NCBI GenBank assembly: GCA_023386815.1
Contig: JAEWIZ010000022.1
Span: 248,001-312,000 of the forward strand
DNA length: 64,000 nt
Reading direction: 5' to 3'
From: Bacillota bacterium
GTDB lineage: Bacteria > Bacillota > Clostridia > Lachnospirales > Lachnospiraceae
A model generated the notes under the pieces. The model had not been told where the DNA came from. It saw only the letters and a list, made by a program, of their open reading frames with translations, and searched no databases. The stretch's first letter is position 1, and each line of letters starts with the position of its first letter. Both the position numbers and the translations under genes were made by a program. Below, in pieces: positions 35,876 through 45,627 of this stretch.

Positions 35876-37638
35876 TAGGCTTCCTCCTCATTCAATAAAT
35901 GATTTAACTCCTGATTTAAATTCTTTAAGATCTCTTCAAACTCCTGGTCAACCTTTTCCGATGATGTATATTTAAAACGACCAATTTTTTCACGAATCGG
36001 TAATTTAACAATACCATCAATAGACGCACCCTTTTCCAGATACCCCAGAGCCATATCATAAAAATGAATTACCAGCTCCATCATCAGATATTGCTTATGA
36101 AGATCCGTATAGGTATCAACCTCATGGAAGGCATCCTGATGTAAATAGTCTTCACGGATGGATCTAGCAGCTTCCAGCTTGAGGCGATCCGGTGCGGATA
36201 AAGCATCCATACCAACCAGCTTTACAATCTCGTCAAGTTCAGCTTCATCATTAAGAAGACGCATCATTCTCGCTCTCAGATCCTGCCAGCGTTCGTTAAC
36301 ATTTGTATTAAACCATTTGCTTAGGTTATAAAGCGAGTAGCTGGTTAACCAGTTAATCGCTGGGAAATGTCTTCGATAAGCCAGATTTGCATCCAGCCCC
36401 CAGAAAACCTTGACGATTCGCAGGGTAGCCTGTGATACCGGTTCAGAGATATCTCCACCGGGAGGTGAAACGGCACCGATTGCAGATAGTGCACCCTCTC
36501 TGCCATCTTTTCCAAGGGAAATCACACGGCCGGCTCTTTCATAAAACTGTGCCAGACGGCTTGCCAAATATGCAGGGTAACCTTCCTCACCTGGCATTTC
36601 CTCTAATCGGCCGGACATCTCACGAAGCGCCTCCGCCCAACGTGAAGTGGAGTCTGCCATTAAGGCTACGGAATAACCCATGTCACGGAAATATTCTGCG
36701 ATTGTAATACCTACATAGATTGAAGCCTCACGTGCCGCAACAGGCATATCGGAGGTATTCGCAATTAATACGGTACGCTCCATTAAGGATTTTCCGGTCT
36801 TTGGATCCTTTAATTCCGGGAATTCATTCAGAACGTCCGTCATCTCATTACCACGCTCACCACAGCCAATATATACGACGATATCTGCTTCCGACCATTT
36901 TGCCAGCTGATGCTGTACTACTGTTTTACCACTACCAAAGGGTCCGGGAACAGCAGCCACACCACCCTTAGCAATTGGGAACAGGGTATCAATTACTCTC
37001 TGTCCGGTAACGAGTGGCTTGTCCGGTGAAAGCTTTTGTTTATAGGGTCTGCCGACACGAACCGGCCATTTCTGCATCATGGTGATATTAACATTCGTAC
37101 CATCTTCCTGTTCCAGAACAGCAACCGTATCAACAACCGTATAATCTCCTTCCGATATCGCTCTTATCTTGCCCTTTAAGCCGTTCGGAATCATAATTTT
37201 CTGCATAACGATTTCGGTTTCCATAACTGTACCGATGATGTCTCCTGCCTCAACCTCTGCTCCTACCTCGATGGTAGGAAGGAAGTGCCATAGAGTGTCA
37301 CGTTTTAAGGAAGGAATCTCCACGCCTCGTTTCAAATTAGTACCTGTTGCTTCCATAATATCAACAAGAGGGCGCGCAATACCATCAAAGATACTTCCAA
37401 TCAATCCAGGTCCTAATTCAACGCTAAGTGGCGCACCCGTAGATTCTACCGGCTCCCCAGGACCAAGGCCTGAGGTCTCCTCATAAACCTGTATGGATGC
37501 CAAGTCGCCATGAATTTCAATGATTTCACCGATCAGACGCTGCTCGCTTACACGAACCACGTCAAACATGTTGGCATCACGCATTCCCTGTGCGATAACA
37601 AGTGGACCGGCAACTTTTTTTATGGTGCCTTTGCTCAT
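35875..37638 (-). CDS. ntpA: V/A-type ATPase catalytic subunit A (first set)
   Basis: The ATP-hydrolysing subunit. 587 residues from ATG 37638 (after AGGTGA at 7 nt). P-loop GPFGSGKT near 231, catalytic GERGNEMTDVL, the SRWAEALREMSGRLEEMPGEEGYP loop, and the non-homologous insert (KRDTLWHF region) that marks V/A types. A second in-frame ATG at 37701 overlaps the ntpG stop and would add 21 residues not seen in relatives. The order matches the Enterococcus hirae ntp operon. Confidence 0.96.
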   Translation of the reverse strand: MSKGTIKKVAGPLVIAQGMRDANMFDVVRVSEQRLIGEIIEIHGDLASIQVYEETSGLGPGEPVESTGAPLSVELGPGLIGSIFDGIARPLVDIMEATGTNLKRGVEIPSLKRDTLWHFLPTIEVGAEVEAGDIIGTVMETEIVMQKIMIPNGLKGKIRAISEGDYTVVDTVAVLEQEDGTNVNITMMQKWPVRVGRPYKQKLSPDKPLVTGQRVIDTLFPIAKGGVAAVPGPFGSGKTVVQHQLAKWSEADIVVYIGCGERGNEMTDVLNEFPELKDPKTGKSLMERTVLIANTSDMPVAAREASIYVGITIAEYFRDMGYSVALMADSTSRWAEALREMSGRLEEMPGEEGYPAYLASRLAQFYERAGRVISLGKDGREGALSAIGAVSPPGGDISEPVSQATLRIVKVFWGLDANLAYRRHFPAINWLTSYSLYNLSKWFNTNVNERWQDLRARMMRLLNDEAELDEIVKLVGMDALSAPDRLKLEAARSIREDYLHQDAFHEVDTYTDLHKQYLMMELVIHFYDMALGYLEKGASIDGIVKLPIREKIGRFKYTSSEKVDQEFEEILKNLNQELNHLLNEEEA

Positions 37639-37693
37639 ATTTATTTCACCTGCTTTTTCAATATTTGTTATATTCACATTATCACTCGTTTGT

Positions 37694-38014
37694 TTACTCA
37701 TTACCGAATATAATATCTGAACCAACTGCACGTTCAACAGACTTTTTAACATTTCTCATACCGCTGCCCGTATTGCCTGATACTCCGGGTATCGGTATAA
37801 TGGCAGGCAAATAGCTTGCTATATGGCGGTCAATTTCCGTCTCAAGCTCAGCCTGCAGGCTTTCCGTAATATAGATTATCGCATACTGTCCTTCCGCTAA
37901 GGTCTTTAGCAGCTTTGCGGCTTCTTCCCTTTCCGTTACCGGGTATGTGTCAAGTCCCAATGCTGCAAACCCATAAATACTATCCTGGTCACCCATCACA
38001 GCTACTTTATACAT
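37694..38014 (-). CDS. ntpG: V/A-type ATPase subunit F (NtpG equivalent, first set)
   Basis: A small rotor-stalk subunit that binds subunit D. 106 residues: MYKVAVMGDQDSIYGFAALG opens the Rossmann-like fold, YAIIYITESL lies at 43-52, and PAIIPIPGVSG at 70-80. The tail is glycine/serine rich. Overlaps the end of subunit C by 8 nt. Confidence 0.93.
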   Translation of the reverse strand: MYKVAVMGDQDSIYGFAALGLDTYPVTEREEAAKLLKTLAEGQYAIIYITESLQAELETEIDRHIASYLPAIIPIPGVSGNTGSGMRNVKKSVERAVGSDIIFGNE

Positions 38015-38975
38015 ACATATCCCTCATTCTTTCCCTAATTATATTGTCAGCAATTTCATTACGCTTTCCTGACAATAAAATTCGAACAGTTTTTATCTCA
38101 TTTTCTCTTGCCAGAATATAAGCAGCCAATGGAGAAATGGTAAACGGGTTAGATTTTTGTGGACGAATATGCTTGATAATCAAATTATCACACCAACGCT
38201 CAAAGGCTGAAGAGGATTCTTTCATTGCTTCTACTGCATCTGCGTAATCAGTAAATTGCAAGTATTGATAAATCGCCTCCTGGCTCTCCAAAGCTGCGTT
38301 GATTAATTTATTCTTATTCAGGGAGGAACACTCTGCAATAGCACGTTCCATAAATGCCCTGGTTTTACGGGTTTTATTACTGCGAACGGCAATATTAATA
38401 TCTGCCACTGCTACTTTTAATTCACCATACTTTTCCATCAATTCAACCTTAGATTCCTTGCATTTTAATAACATAGTCTCTAAAGCTGCTCTATCAAGAA
38501 TTACATCACATAACTGGCTGTCTCCGGTATGCAACAATACCTCGTAAGCCTCTTTGGCACATTCTTGCATATGCTCCGGAAGATCTAAAAAATTATGTTC
38601 TTTCACTGCACTTAAGATTACTTCTACTGGAATTGTCCCTTGGGTTATATAGATTCCCTCTTGCTTCGAATCAGTATATACCTGTTTCATAGCAGCTTTC
38701 AGATTGTGGTAGTCATTGGTATATAGAAACATCTGAAATACCGAGAGATCCTCCACCAGTTCCTTCATCAGATTCCAGATCTTCTCTCTCTCAGTTCTTA
38801 GCATTTCCTCGGAGTCTTCTTCTCCTGACTTACCCCATCCCTTTTCTGCAAGCAATTTCAAACATTCTTTTTCACTTTTGCAATTAAGTAACTGATCCAG
38901 ATCGGATTTACTAAGAAGAAGCATCTCTTTTGAACGTATCCGGGCAACTGCATAAGTGTAAAGCTGCTTTGCCAT
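38007..38975 (-). CDS. ntpC: V/A-type ATPase subunit C (first set)
   Basis: A V0d/AC39-type subunit that caps the membrane ring and holds the DF shaft. 322 residues, mostly helical, with YTYAVARIRSKEMLLLSKSDL at the N-terminus and FLYTNDYHNLKAAMKQ near 87. ATG 38975 is 10 nt after GGAGG; ATG 38984 is only 1 nt from it and unlikely. Confidence 0.9.
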   Translation of the reverse strand: MAKQLYTYAVARIRSKEMLLLSKSDLDQLLNCKSEKECLKLLAEKGWGKSGEEDSEEMLRTEREKIWNLMKELVEDLSVFQMFLYTNDYHNLKAAMKQVYTDSKQEGIYITQGTIPVEVILSAVKEHNFLDLPEHMQECAKEAYEVLLHTGDSQLCDVILDRAALETMLLKCKESKVELMEKYGELKVAVADINIAVRSNKTRKTRAFMERAIAECSSLNKNKLINAALESQEAIYQYLQFTDYADAVEAMKESSSAFERWCDNLIIKHIRPQKSNPFTISPLAAYILARENEIKTVRILLSGKRNEIADNIIRERMRDMYV

Positions 38976-39012
38976 ATTATTCATTCCTCCTTTCTGCTAT
39001 AAAGCTGCGGAT

Positions 39013-39612
39013 TTAGTCTTCAAACAGTAAGGAATGGACTTTATCCTGCAGGGAATCTTTTTCAGCCAAAAATAGTGCGTCAAAGGAACAATTTTCTTCA
39101 ATATCCCCGTAGATTAATAAAAATCCTCCGTCCAAATTTGCAGTACTATCTGATATGGTTAATTCCGCAGAAGGACGATCTGATAACACAAGCTTTAAGC
39201 GTGTTTCAAAATCCGCTGGAAGGCGGCTTTTATCAACAGCAGAAAATCTGATCTGACCAGGTCTGTTATGCGCATGTTTTTTTACCATATTTAAAATAAT
39301 TTCGATATATTCAGAAGCCGGTAATTCTGCCAGAGACTTTCTAGCTTTTATGATCATATCCGTAATCAGCTGTTGCTTTGTCTCCAGAAGAATCTTTCTC
39401 TCTTGTAAAGCTGCGGCTGATTCTGAACGATTCATGATATCCCTTACTTCAATCTCCGCCTTTTCCTCAATCTGCGCTGCCTTTTTCTCAGCTTCTGATT
39501 TGGCTGCTGCTCTAATCTCCTGAGCCTTTTGATTAGCCTCATCTACAATCTTATCCGCAGCCAGCGAAGCCTCATCATTAATGGCCTTCAATATCTTTTC
39601 TAATCCAGTCAT
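39013..39612 (-). CDS. ntpE: V/A-type ATPase subunit E (first set)
   Basis: The peripheral stalk subunit. 200 residues: a long charged coiled coil (EKILKAINDEASLAADKI through about residue 95) and a C-terminal globular part ending NLDGGFLLIYGDIEENCSFDAL. ATG 39612 lies 5 nt after GGAGG; the open frame extends 14 codons further without a better site. Forms the stator with the small coiled-coil subunit at the operon start. Confidence 0.92.
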   Translation of the reverse strand: MTGLEKILKAINDEASLAADKIVDEANQKAQEIRAAAKSEAEKKAAQIEEKAEIEVRDIMNRSESAAALQERKILLETKQQLITDMIIKARKSLAELPASEYIEIILNMVKKHAHNRPGQIRFSAVDKSRLPADFETRLKLVLSDRPSAELTISDSTANLDGGFLLIYGDIEENCSFDALFLAEKDSLQDKVHSLLFED

Positions 39613-39666
39613 TTTAGCCTCCATTTCACCGTAACCCACGGTGGCATTTTCCATGCTTTCTTTGAT

Positions 39667-40149
39667 TTAGAGAGATAAACCAGCCACACCATTGATGGCA
39701 AGGAATGAAACCAAAAGCGCAAGAATTGCATAGGTTTCAACCATTGCAGGGAAAATCATTGATTTACCGAATTGATCCGGTCTTTTTGCTAAGATACCCA
39801 TACTTGCTACGGATGCTTTTGCTTGTGCAATTGCTGATACATAGCCTACGATTGCCATAGGAAGGCAAGCCGCAAAATACAATAGACCTTTTGCCATACC
39901 AAAATCACTGCTTCCGCCTAAGATACCGATATTTGATAGAGTAATGAAGGCGATCAGAAGTCCATAGATACCCTGAGTACCTGGCAATAACTGAAGAATT
40001 AACACCTTACCAAACTTAGAAGGATCCTCTGTTACCAGCCCTGATCCAGCCTCTCCGCCTAAACCAACACCTTTTGCTGAACCTGCGCCTGCTCCTAACG
40101 CTGCTAATGCTGCTCCTAATAAAGCAAATACAATACCATACTTATCCAT
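39667..40149 (-). CDS. ntpK: V/A-type ATPase subunit K, Na+-type proteolipid (first set)
   Basis: The rotor ring protein: 160 residues, four membrane helices as two fused hairpins, with the single ion-binding Glu138 in PAMVETYAIL. The NtpK sodium ligands are all present: LLPGTQGIY gives L55, T58, Q59 and Y62 (E. hirae L61, T64, Q65, Y68), and AQAKAS gives Q109 (E. hirae Q110). This predicts Na+ transport. Eight-nt overlap with ntpI. Confidence 0.95.
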   Translation of the reverse strand: MDKYGIVFALLGAALAALGAGAGSAKGVGLGGEAGSGLVTEDPSKFGKVLILQLLPGTQGIYGLLIAFITLSNIGILGGSSDFGMAKGLLYFAACLPMAIVGYVSAIAQAKASVASMGILAKRPDQFGKSMIFPAMVETYAILALLVSFLAINGVAGLSL

Positions 40150-42169
40150 TGTTTACATTCTCCTTAACTTTGTAATATTTTGTTTTCATTGTAAATGGTG
40201 CGAAGGATCGTCCACCGCCACCATAAAATTTACCAAAGAACTCTACATACTGAAGTCTGTTCGTATGAACATAAGAACCTAACGCATTTATAGCGATATT
40301 CAGTGTATGACCGAAAAGTACGATCACAATAAAAATAACAATTCCCACAGTGCCTAATGACCCCGCTGCAATTGCAGCCATCTTATTTATAACGTTTCCA
40401 ATGATTCCAGAAGCCAGACCTAGGGCTAACAAACGGGAGTAGGATAACACATCACTTAGGATGCCGGTAATACCATAAAGGGCATAGGCTCCTTTCAAAA
40501 ACCGTTTTAAGGGATTTCTTGATTCACGTCCATTCGTAAGAACTATAATCAGTGATGCCAAAACAGCTACAATCCCCGCAATCATATTAATATTACTTGG
40601 AATCACAAGGGTCAGACCTAAAATATTCTTGATCATATCCATGGACATCAGCAGAATCGTACAGCTTACAATGAGTAAAATCCAGGATATCGCATCGTAT
40701 ACGATCGCGGCATAATCTTTTTGTCGATATAATTGATAAACCTTAATCGTATACCCTGTAATGATATGAATGAGTCCTAAGGCGATGGAAAATGCTAACA
40801 TGCGCATTGGGTCATTCACTGGGAAGAACCAAATTGGAGGAATTACCGGAACCTCTGTAACTCCTAAATAAGTTGTAGCTATAACATCGAATACATCTCC
40901 GAAGTAGCTGCCAAACATTACACCCCAGAAGGTTGTAGAAATACCACAAAACAGAAACATTGACATGAATTTTTTTGTACCCTCTTCAATTGTTCTTCGA
41001 TATTTCCATAAAATGTACCCGCAGGCTGCTACCATAATAATTCCATATCCTGCATCGGCAAGCATAATACCGAATAAAACATAATAAAAACAGGATAAAA
41101 TGGTCGTCGGGTCTATCTCTCCCTTTGCTGGTAAAGCAAAGCCTTCCACAACAGATTCCGTCGGAGCTGAAAATGGATTATTTTTGAGAAGCACCGGTAT
41201 GTCCTCCTCCTCATCCAAAGTCTCCAACTCAACGGTGAGTATGAACTTCTCTTCTAGCTCCTCTGTCAAGGATTTTACCTCTTTTTCAGGGATATAGCCA
41301 GTAATGATAAATACATTCTTTGACTGAGCAATTTGCCCGAGTACCTGATACTTATCAGATCTCATTCTTTCATAATCTTGTAGGAAGAGCAGATCCTTAT
41401 TTCTATCGGTATAGGATTTTATCTCAGCTTCCAGAGTCAGGATTTCTTCCCTAATCGACGTAATCCGATTACTTAATTGCTCTAATTGCTGTGCAGGTGC
41501 CTTATCTACAGAGACACTTGGGAGTGAGAATTCCATTAATCTTAATTTTTCATAAACCTTCTCCTTTAGATCAGTGGTAACCAATATAAATACACAGGTC
41601 TGTTCCTTGGAGGAACTGATAATATCAATATTTAATGGCATATAATCTGCCAATTCCTGATATAACAGCTCCAGAGAATATTCCTTCGGAAAAGTACCTA
41701 TAAAGCTACCGGTCTTCTTTGTCCCTTCAAAATTCAAAGGAATATCAAGGCCTGTCCAAGGTGTCAGCATCTCTATCTGAGCTTCTAACTTAAATATCTC
41801 TGCTTTTGCTTCTGTAATTGTTTTATTACAAACAATGATACGGTTCGCAATTCGAAGAGTATCATCCAGTTTATTACCAAATTTACTATATTCTTCTACT
41901 GATACAACTTTTCTTCCCTCAAAGGAAGACAGCATGGATTTCTTTTCTGAAATATAGTGGCTTAATATCTGGGCGGCTTCCTTAGCCGCATTGATATTAC
42001 GTTCAAAGCTTGACCTAATTGCAGAAACGTCCATTTTCTGAAACACCTGATCTTCTGCTATGCTATCATTAATTTCAAGAACTCCCCTGCGTTGTAACAA
42101 TTCCAAGACCGGTTTTCGATCTCGTTTAAATGCATAAATACTAATGCGCTGCATTTGCAGCATGGCCAT
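40142..42169 (-). CDS. ntpI: V/A-type ATPase subunit I (first set)
   Basis: The stator membrane subunit, equivalent to F-type a. 675 residues: an N-terminal cytoplasmic half with coiled coils (about 1-340) and seven to eight membrane helices. The essential Arg is seen in LSYSRLLALGLASG near 577, next to FGHTLNIAINALG. ATG follows GAGGAGG. It spans the membrane beside the K ring and completes the ion path. Confidence 0.94.
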   Translation of the reverse strand: MAMLQMQRISIYAFKRDRKPVLELLQRRGVLEINDSIAEDQVFQKMDVSAIRSSFERNINAAKEAAQILSHYISEKKSMLSSFEGRKVVSVEEYSKFGNKLDDTLRIANRIIVCNKTITEAKAEIFKLEAQIEMLTPWTGLDIPLNFEGTKKTGSFIGTFPKEYSLELLYQELADYMPLNIDIISSSKEQTCVFILVTTDLKEKVYEKLRLMEFSLPSVSVDKAPAQQLEQLSNRITSIREEILTLEAEIKSYTDRNKDLLFLQDYERMRSDKYQVLGQIAQSKNVFIITGYIPEKEVKSLTEELEEKFILTVELETLDEEEDIPVLLKNNPFSAPTESVVEGFALPAKGEIDPTTILSCFYYVLFGIMLADAGYGIIMVAACGYILWKYRRTIEEGTKKFMSMFLFCGISTTFWGVMFGSYFGDVFDVIATTYLGVTEVPVIPPIWFFPVNDPMRMLAFSIALGLIHIITGYTIKVYQLYRQKDYAAIVYDAISWILLIVSCTILLMSMDMIKNILGLTLVIPSNINMIAGIVAVLASLIIVLTNGRESRNPLKRFLKGAYALYGITGILSDVLSYSRLLALGLASGIIGNVINKMAAIAAGSLGTVGIVIFIVIVLFGHTLNIAINALGSYVHTNRLQYVEFFGKFYGGGGRSFAPFTMKTKYYKVKENVNNG

Positions 42170-42241
42170 GCTTCATACACCTCCTCGCGAATTATTTGGT
42201 TTTTTCATTATTTCTTAACCTATAATTATAGTATTCCTTCT

Positions 42242-42559
42242 TTAACTTGCATGGAGCACACTCGCGAGAATCATACGAATTGCCTCCTCCTCCTTACGAA
42301 GAGCTAATTCCTTCATAATTAAAACCTCTTGCTCGGACTTCACTTTTGCTGTTTCTAATAGATCCATACCGGCTTTCATTGCAGCAGTTTTCCTTTGCTC
42401 TGCCTTATCAAGAGCTTGTTGTGCAATAGAATTCACCATTTCTTTAGCACTTTGTTCTGCCTCTAAAATGATCGTATCCCTTCGTTTTAAAGCCTCCTGC
42501 TCCTTTCTGGCTGCTTCCAATTCCGCTAGTCGTACGGCTTGAACCGTTTCTTTTGCCAT
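42242..42559 (-). CDS. ntpF: V/A-type ATPase small coiled-coil stalk subunit (NtpF, first set)
   Basis: The first gene of the operon. 105 residues, almost wholly a charged coiled coil with heptad-like Ala/Leu and Glu/Lys spacing (VRLAELEAARKEQEALKRRD), fitting the G/H subunit that pairs with E in the peripheral stalk. ATG follows TGGAGG. A strong promoter lies 45-75 nt upstream. Confidence 0.85.
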   Translation of the reverse strand: MAKETVQAVRLAELEAARKEQEALKRRDTIILEAEQSAKEMVNSIAQQALDKAEQRKTAAMKAGMDLLETAKVKSEQEVLIMKELALRKEEEAIRMILASVLHAS

Positions 42560-42604
42560 ATTCTCGCCTCCATTACTTAAGATTTTGTAATTAGTTCCAA
42601 CTTA

Positions 42605-42633
42605 ATTATAACGAAAAAACAGATGAATATCAA
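42605..42633 (-). promoter_or_regulatory. Sigma-A promoter of the first V-type ATPase operon
   Basis: The minus strand reads TTGATA, 17 nt, TATAAT (5/6 and 6/6). It lies between the F operon terminator and the ntpF start, so the ntp operon is transcribed separately from the F-type operon. Confidence 0.75.
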
Positions 42634-42651
42634 CAATTTATATTTTAATGA

Positions 42652-42709
42652 CAAAAATGCTCCCATTGTGATGTCATTTGCTATTACAAATGATACCATA
42701 ATGAGAGCA
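42652..42709 (-). terminator. Terminator of the F-type ATPase operon
   Basis: TGCTCCCATT pairs with AATGAGAGCA (one wobble) and the inner CATTTG with CAAATG. The minus strand ends in five T. Confidence 0.8.
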
Positions 42710-42737
42710 TAATATTCACATTACATAATCAAAAAAA

Positions 42738-43148
42738 TTATTTCATACGTTTCTTTACAACTTTTAATCGATTAACAGCGCGATTAAGTGCCGCCATTGT
42801 CTGATAGTATTCCATCGTGCTCAGTTTTTGTCGGAGCTTTTCCTCCGCTTGAATTTTGGCTTCTTCGGCACGATATAAATCTATATCTTCCGGACGTTCA
42901 ATCGTATCAGCCAAAATCACTACTCGACCGGGTGTAATTTCAACAATACCATCGCTTACTGCAGCATAATGCCATTCATCATCCGCCTTATACCTCAGCT
43001 CGCCTGCACGTAAACAGGTAACCATTGGTTCATGATCTGCCATGATACCATATTCACCATCAATCCCGGGGAACACGAGCATGTCACAGTCCCCTTGATA
43101 GAAGGGATGATCACTTGCTATAATTGCAATCTGAAATTTAGCAGCCAT
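42738..43148 (-). CDS. atpC: F1 ATP synthase subunit epsilon
   Basis: A rotor subunit that regulates hydrolysis. 136 residues: an N-terminal beta domain (FPGIDGEYGIMADHEPMVT, near 28-46) and a C-terminal helical hairpin (RAEEAKIQAEEKLRQKL onward). ATG follows AAAGGAGG. Last gene of the F operon. Confidence 0.95.
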   Translation of the reverse strand: MAAKFQIAIIASDHPFYQGDCDMLVFPGIDGEYGIMADHEPMVTCLRAGELRYKADDEWHYAAVSDGIVEITPGRVVILADTIERPEDIDLYRAEEAKIQAEEKLRQKLSTMEYYQTMAALNRAVNRLKVVKKRMK

Positions 43149-43193
43149 AGTTCCTCCTTTTATCTGATTATACCTTTGATCGACCTAATGATG

Positions 43194-44588
43194 TTATTTT
43201 CCTTCCATCTTTTTAGCCTTTTCTTTTACATCATCAATGGTACCAACCATAAGGAATGCTGATTCCGGATAATCATCCATTTCGCCATTAATAATTGCCT
43301 TAAAGCCTTTGATTGTTTCACTTAATGGTACATATTTTCCTTGAATACCAGTAAAGTTCTCCGCAACATTAAAAGGCTGGGACAAAAACTTTTGAATCTT
43401 TCTGGCACGATAAACAGCGAGCTTATCCTGCTCATCTAACTCTTCCATACCAAGGATGGCAATAATATCTTGAAGTTCCTTATATTTTTGTAACAACTCC
43501 TGTGTTTTTCTGGCTACTTCATAATGCTCCTCACCTACTACATCCGGCTCAAGAATTCTTGAGGTGGACTCTAGTGGATCAACCGCTGGATAGATACCCT
43601 GTTCTACAATCTTACGGGATAATACGGTAGTAGCATCCAAGTGGGCAAAGGTATTTGCAGGAGCCGGGTCAGTCAAATCGTCTGCAGGAACATATACCGC
43701 CTGAACCGAAGTAATGGAACCATTCTTGGTAGAGGTAATTCTTTCCTGAAGCTCACCGACTTCATTTGCAAGGGTAGGCTGATAACCAACCGCTGATGGC
43801 ATACGCCCTAGAAGTGCGGATACCTCAGAACCAGCCTGTACAAAACGGAAAATATTATCGATGAATAATAATACATCCTGGTTTTCCTTGTCTCTGAAGT
43901 ATTCTGCCATAGTAAGACCGGTCTGTGCAACCCTCATACGAGAACCCGGAGGCTCGTTCATTTGTCCGAACACCAAGGCAGTTTTACTGATAACGCCTGA
44001 TTCCTTCATCTCTCTCCAAAGATCATTACCCTCTCTGGAGCGCTCGCCTACACCGGTGAATATGGAGTAACCACCATGCTCTGTTGCAATATTTCGGATC
44101 AATTCCTGAATTAATACCGTTTTACCTACGCCAGCACCACCGAAGAGACCGATTTTACCACCCTTTGCATAAGGTGCTAATAAGTCAATTACTTTAATAC
44201 CTGTTTCTAATATTTCAACGACCGGACTCTGATCCTCAAAGTTCGGCGGATTTCTATGAATCTTCCACTGTTCTTCGCCAACCACTGGTTCACCTTCATC
44301 AATAACTTCTCCCAGTACATTGAACATTCTGCCAAGCGTTTGCTTTCCAACAGGTACTTTAATACAGGCACCGGTTGCAACAACCTCCATCCCTTTTACA
44401 AGACCTTCGCTGGATGCCAGCATGATACAACGAACTACATTATTACCAACATGGCTTGCCACTTCCATAACAAGTTTCTTATCATCCCGGTTTACTTCCA
44501 GAGCATCCTTGATCATTGGTAAATTTCCGTCTTCAAACATTACATCTACAACTGGTCCTAATACTTGCACAATTTTACCATTATTCAT
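43194..44588 (-). CDS. atpD: F1 ATP synthase catalytic subunit beta
   Basis: 464 residues with P-loop GGAGVGKT near 149-156, the catalytic GERSREGNDL, LFIDNIFRFVQAGSEVSALL and the DELSEED-like EELDEQDKL near 390. A complete, normal beta subunit. The spacing from AAAGGAG to the ATG is long (about 15 nt). 45 nt separate it from atpC. Confidence 0.97.
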   Translation of the reverse strand: MNNGKIVQVLGPVVDVMFEDGNLPMIKDALEVNRDDKKLVMEVASHVGNNVVRCIMLASSEGLVKGMEVVATGACIKVPVGKQTLGRMFNVLGEVIDEGEPVVGEEQWKIHRNPPNFEDQSPVVEILETGIKVIDLLAPYAKGGKIGLFGGAGVGKTVLIQELIRNIATEHGGYSIFTGVGERSREGNDLWREMKESGVISKTALVFGQMNEPPGSRMRVAQTGLTMAEYFRDKENQDVLLFIDNIFRFVQAGSEVSALLGRMPSAVGYQPTLANEVGELQERITSTKNGSITSVQAVYVPADDLTDPAPANTFAHLDATTVLSRKIVEQGIYPAVDPLESTSRILEPDVVGEEHYEVARKTQELLQKYKELQDIIAILGMEELDEQDKLAVYRARKIQKFLSQPFNVAENFTGIQGKYVPLSETIKGFKAIINGEMDDYPESAFLMVGTIDDVKEKAKKMEGK

Positions 44589-44637
44589 ATCTATCTCAAT
44601 CTCTCTCCTTTCTCTTTTCTAGCCCTCACGGAAATTT

Positions 44638-45510
44638 CTATTTCTTCAGACTTTTTGCACCACTTACAATTTCCGTAATTTCCTGAGTAATGGAGGCCTG
44701 ACGCGCCCTGTTATACTGAAGTTCAAGACCCTTCATCATATCCTTTGCGCTCTTGGTTGCTGCTTCCATCGCCATCATTCTCGCATTCTGCTCACTGGAA
44801 AAGGATTCTACCAGAACACCAAAGGTAAGACCCTTCAAAAAGTTTGGTACCAACTGTTCCATAACGATTTCAGGAGACGGATCAAACAACGCATGAACAT
44901 ATCCACTCTCTCTCTGCTCAAATTTCTTACGTTCCAGTGGTAAAAGCTTTTGACACTGCACCTCTGCCCGCATTGGTGTAACCATCTTTGTGTAGATAAC
45001 GTAGACATCATCCAATTGGTTATTCACGAACAGATCAATCAGCGTCATTGATATGTTTTGGGCGCGTCCCAGATTAGGATTTTGAGCTGTATATAAGAAT
45101 TCACAGTCTACATCCACACCTTTACGAAGAAAGTATTGTCTGCCCACCTGACCAACTACAAATAGAAAGTTATTTTTGCTCTTCTTCATCTCTTCTTCAG
45201 CTCTTCGTATCACATTGTGGTTATAAGAACCGGCAAGACCTTTATCTGCTGTGATTACTAAGTATCCTTTTTTTCTCTCTTCCGGTACTATGTTTTCACG
45301 TCGATGAAAATAAACCGAGCTGATATGTGGAGCACGAACCAAAATATCGTAAATGGTATCCTGCAGTGCTTCGAAATAAGGTTCCGTAGCTTGAAGGCTT
45401 TTTCTTGCTTTCTTCAACTTGGATGAAGAGATTAGATACATGGCATTTGTAATCTTCATAATGTCCTGAATACTCTTTATTCTGGAGCGAATTTCTCTTG
45501 TATTAGCCAT
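44638..45510 (-). CDS. atpG: F1 ATP synthase subunit gamma
   Basis: The central shaft. 290 residues: N-terminal helix ANTREIRSRIKSIQDIMKIT and C-terminal helix NARMMAMEAATKSAKDMMKG with the conserved YNRARQASITQEITEIV. ATG 45510 follows GGAGG. The 117-nt gap to atpA holds three hairpins. Confidence 0.96.
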   Translation of the reverse strand: MANTREIRSRIKSIQDIMKITNAMYLISSSKLKKARKSLQATEPYFEALQDTIYDILVRAPHISSVYFHRRENIVPEERKKGYLVITADKGLAGSYNHNVIRRAEEEMKKSKNNFLFVVGQVGRQYFLRKGVDVDCEFLYTAQNPNLGRAQNISMTLIDLFVNNQLDDVYVIYTKMVTPMRAEVQCQKLLPLERKKFEQRESGYVHALFDPSPEIVMEQLVPNFLKGLTFGVLVESFSSEQNARMMAMEAATKSAKDMMKGLELQYNRARQASITQEITEIVSGAKSLKK

Positions 45511-45522
45511 ATAAACCTCCAT

Positions 45523-45598
45523 GCTGCCAACAGGCAGCTATCATAATAACAAAAAACATGTATTCCTATGTTTTTTGCGGTTGAAATTCGTTTTCAAC
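45523..45598 (-). other. Three small hairpins between atpA and atpG
   Basis: GCTGCC/GGCAGC (45523-45538), AAAAAACAT/ATGTTTTTT (45551-45576) and GTTGAAA/TTTCAAC (45580-45598). The middle one is terminator-like, with a T-run on either strand. They may tune the alpha:gamma ratio by partial termination or mRNA processing. Confidence 0.45.
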
Positions 45599-45627
45599 TT
45601 ATTTGTTATATAATTTAATTCCTTATG

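Noticed and set aside
33831..38975. The idea that one of the V-type sets is a decaying duplicate
   Set aside because: All subunits of both sets are full length with intact motifs, overlaps and ribosome sites, so both look functional.
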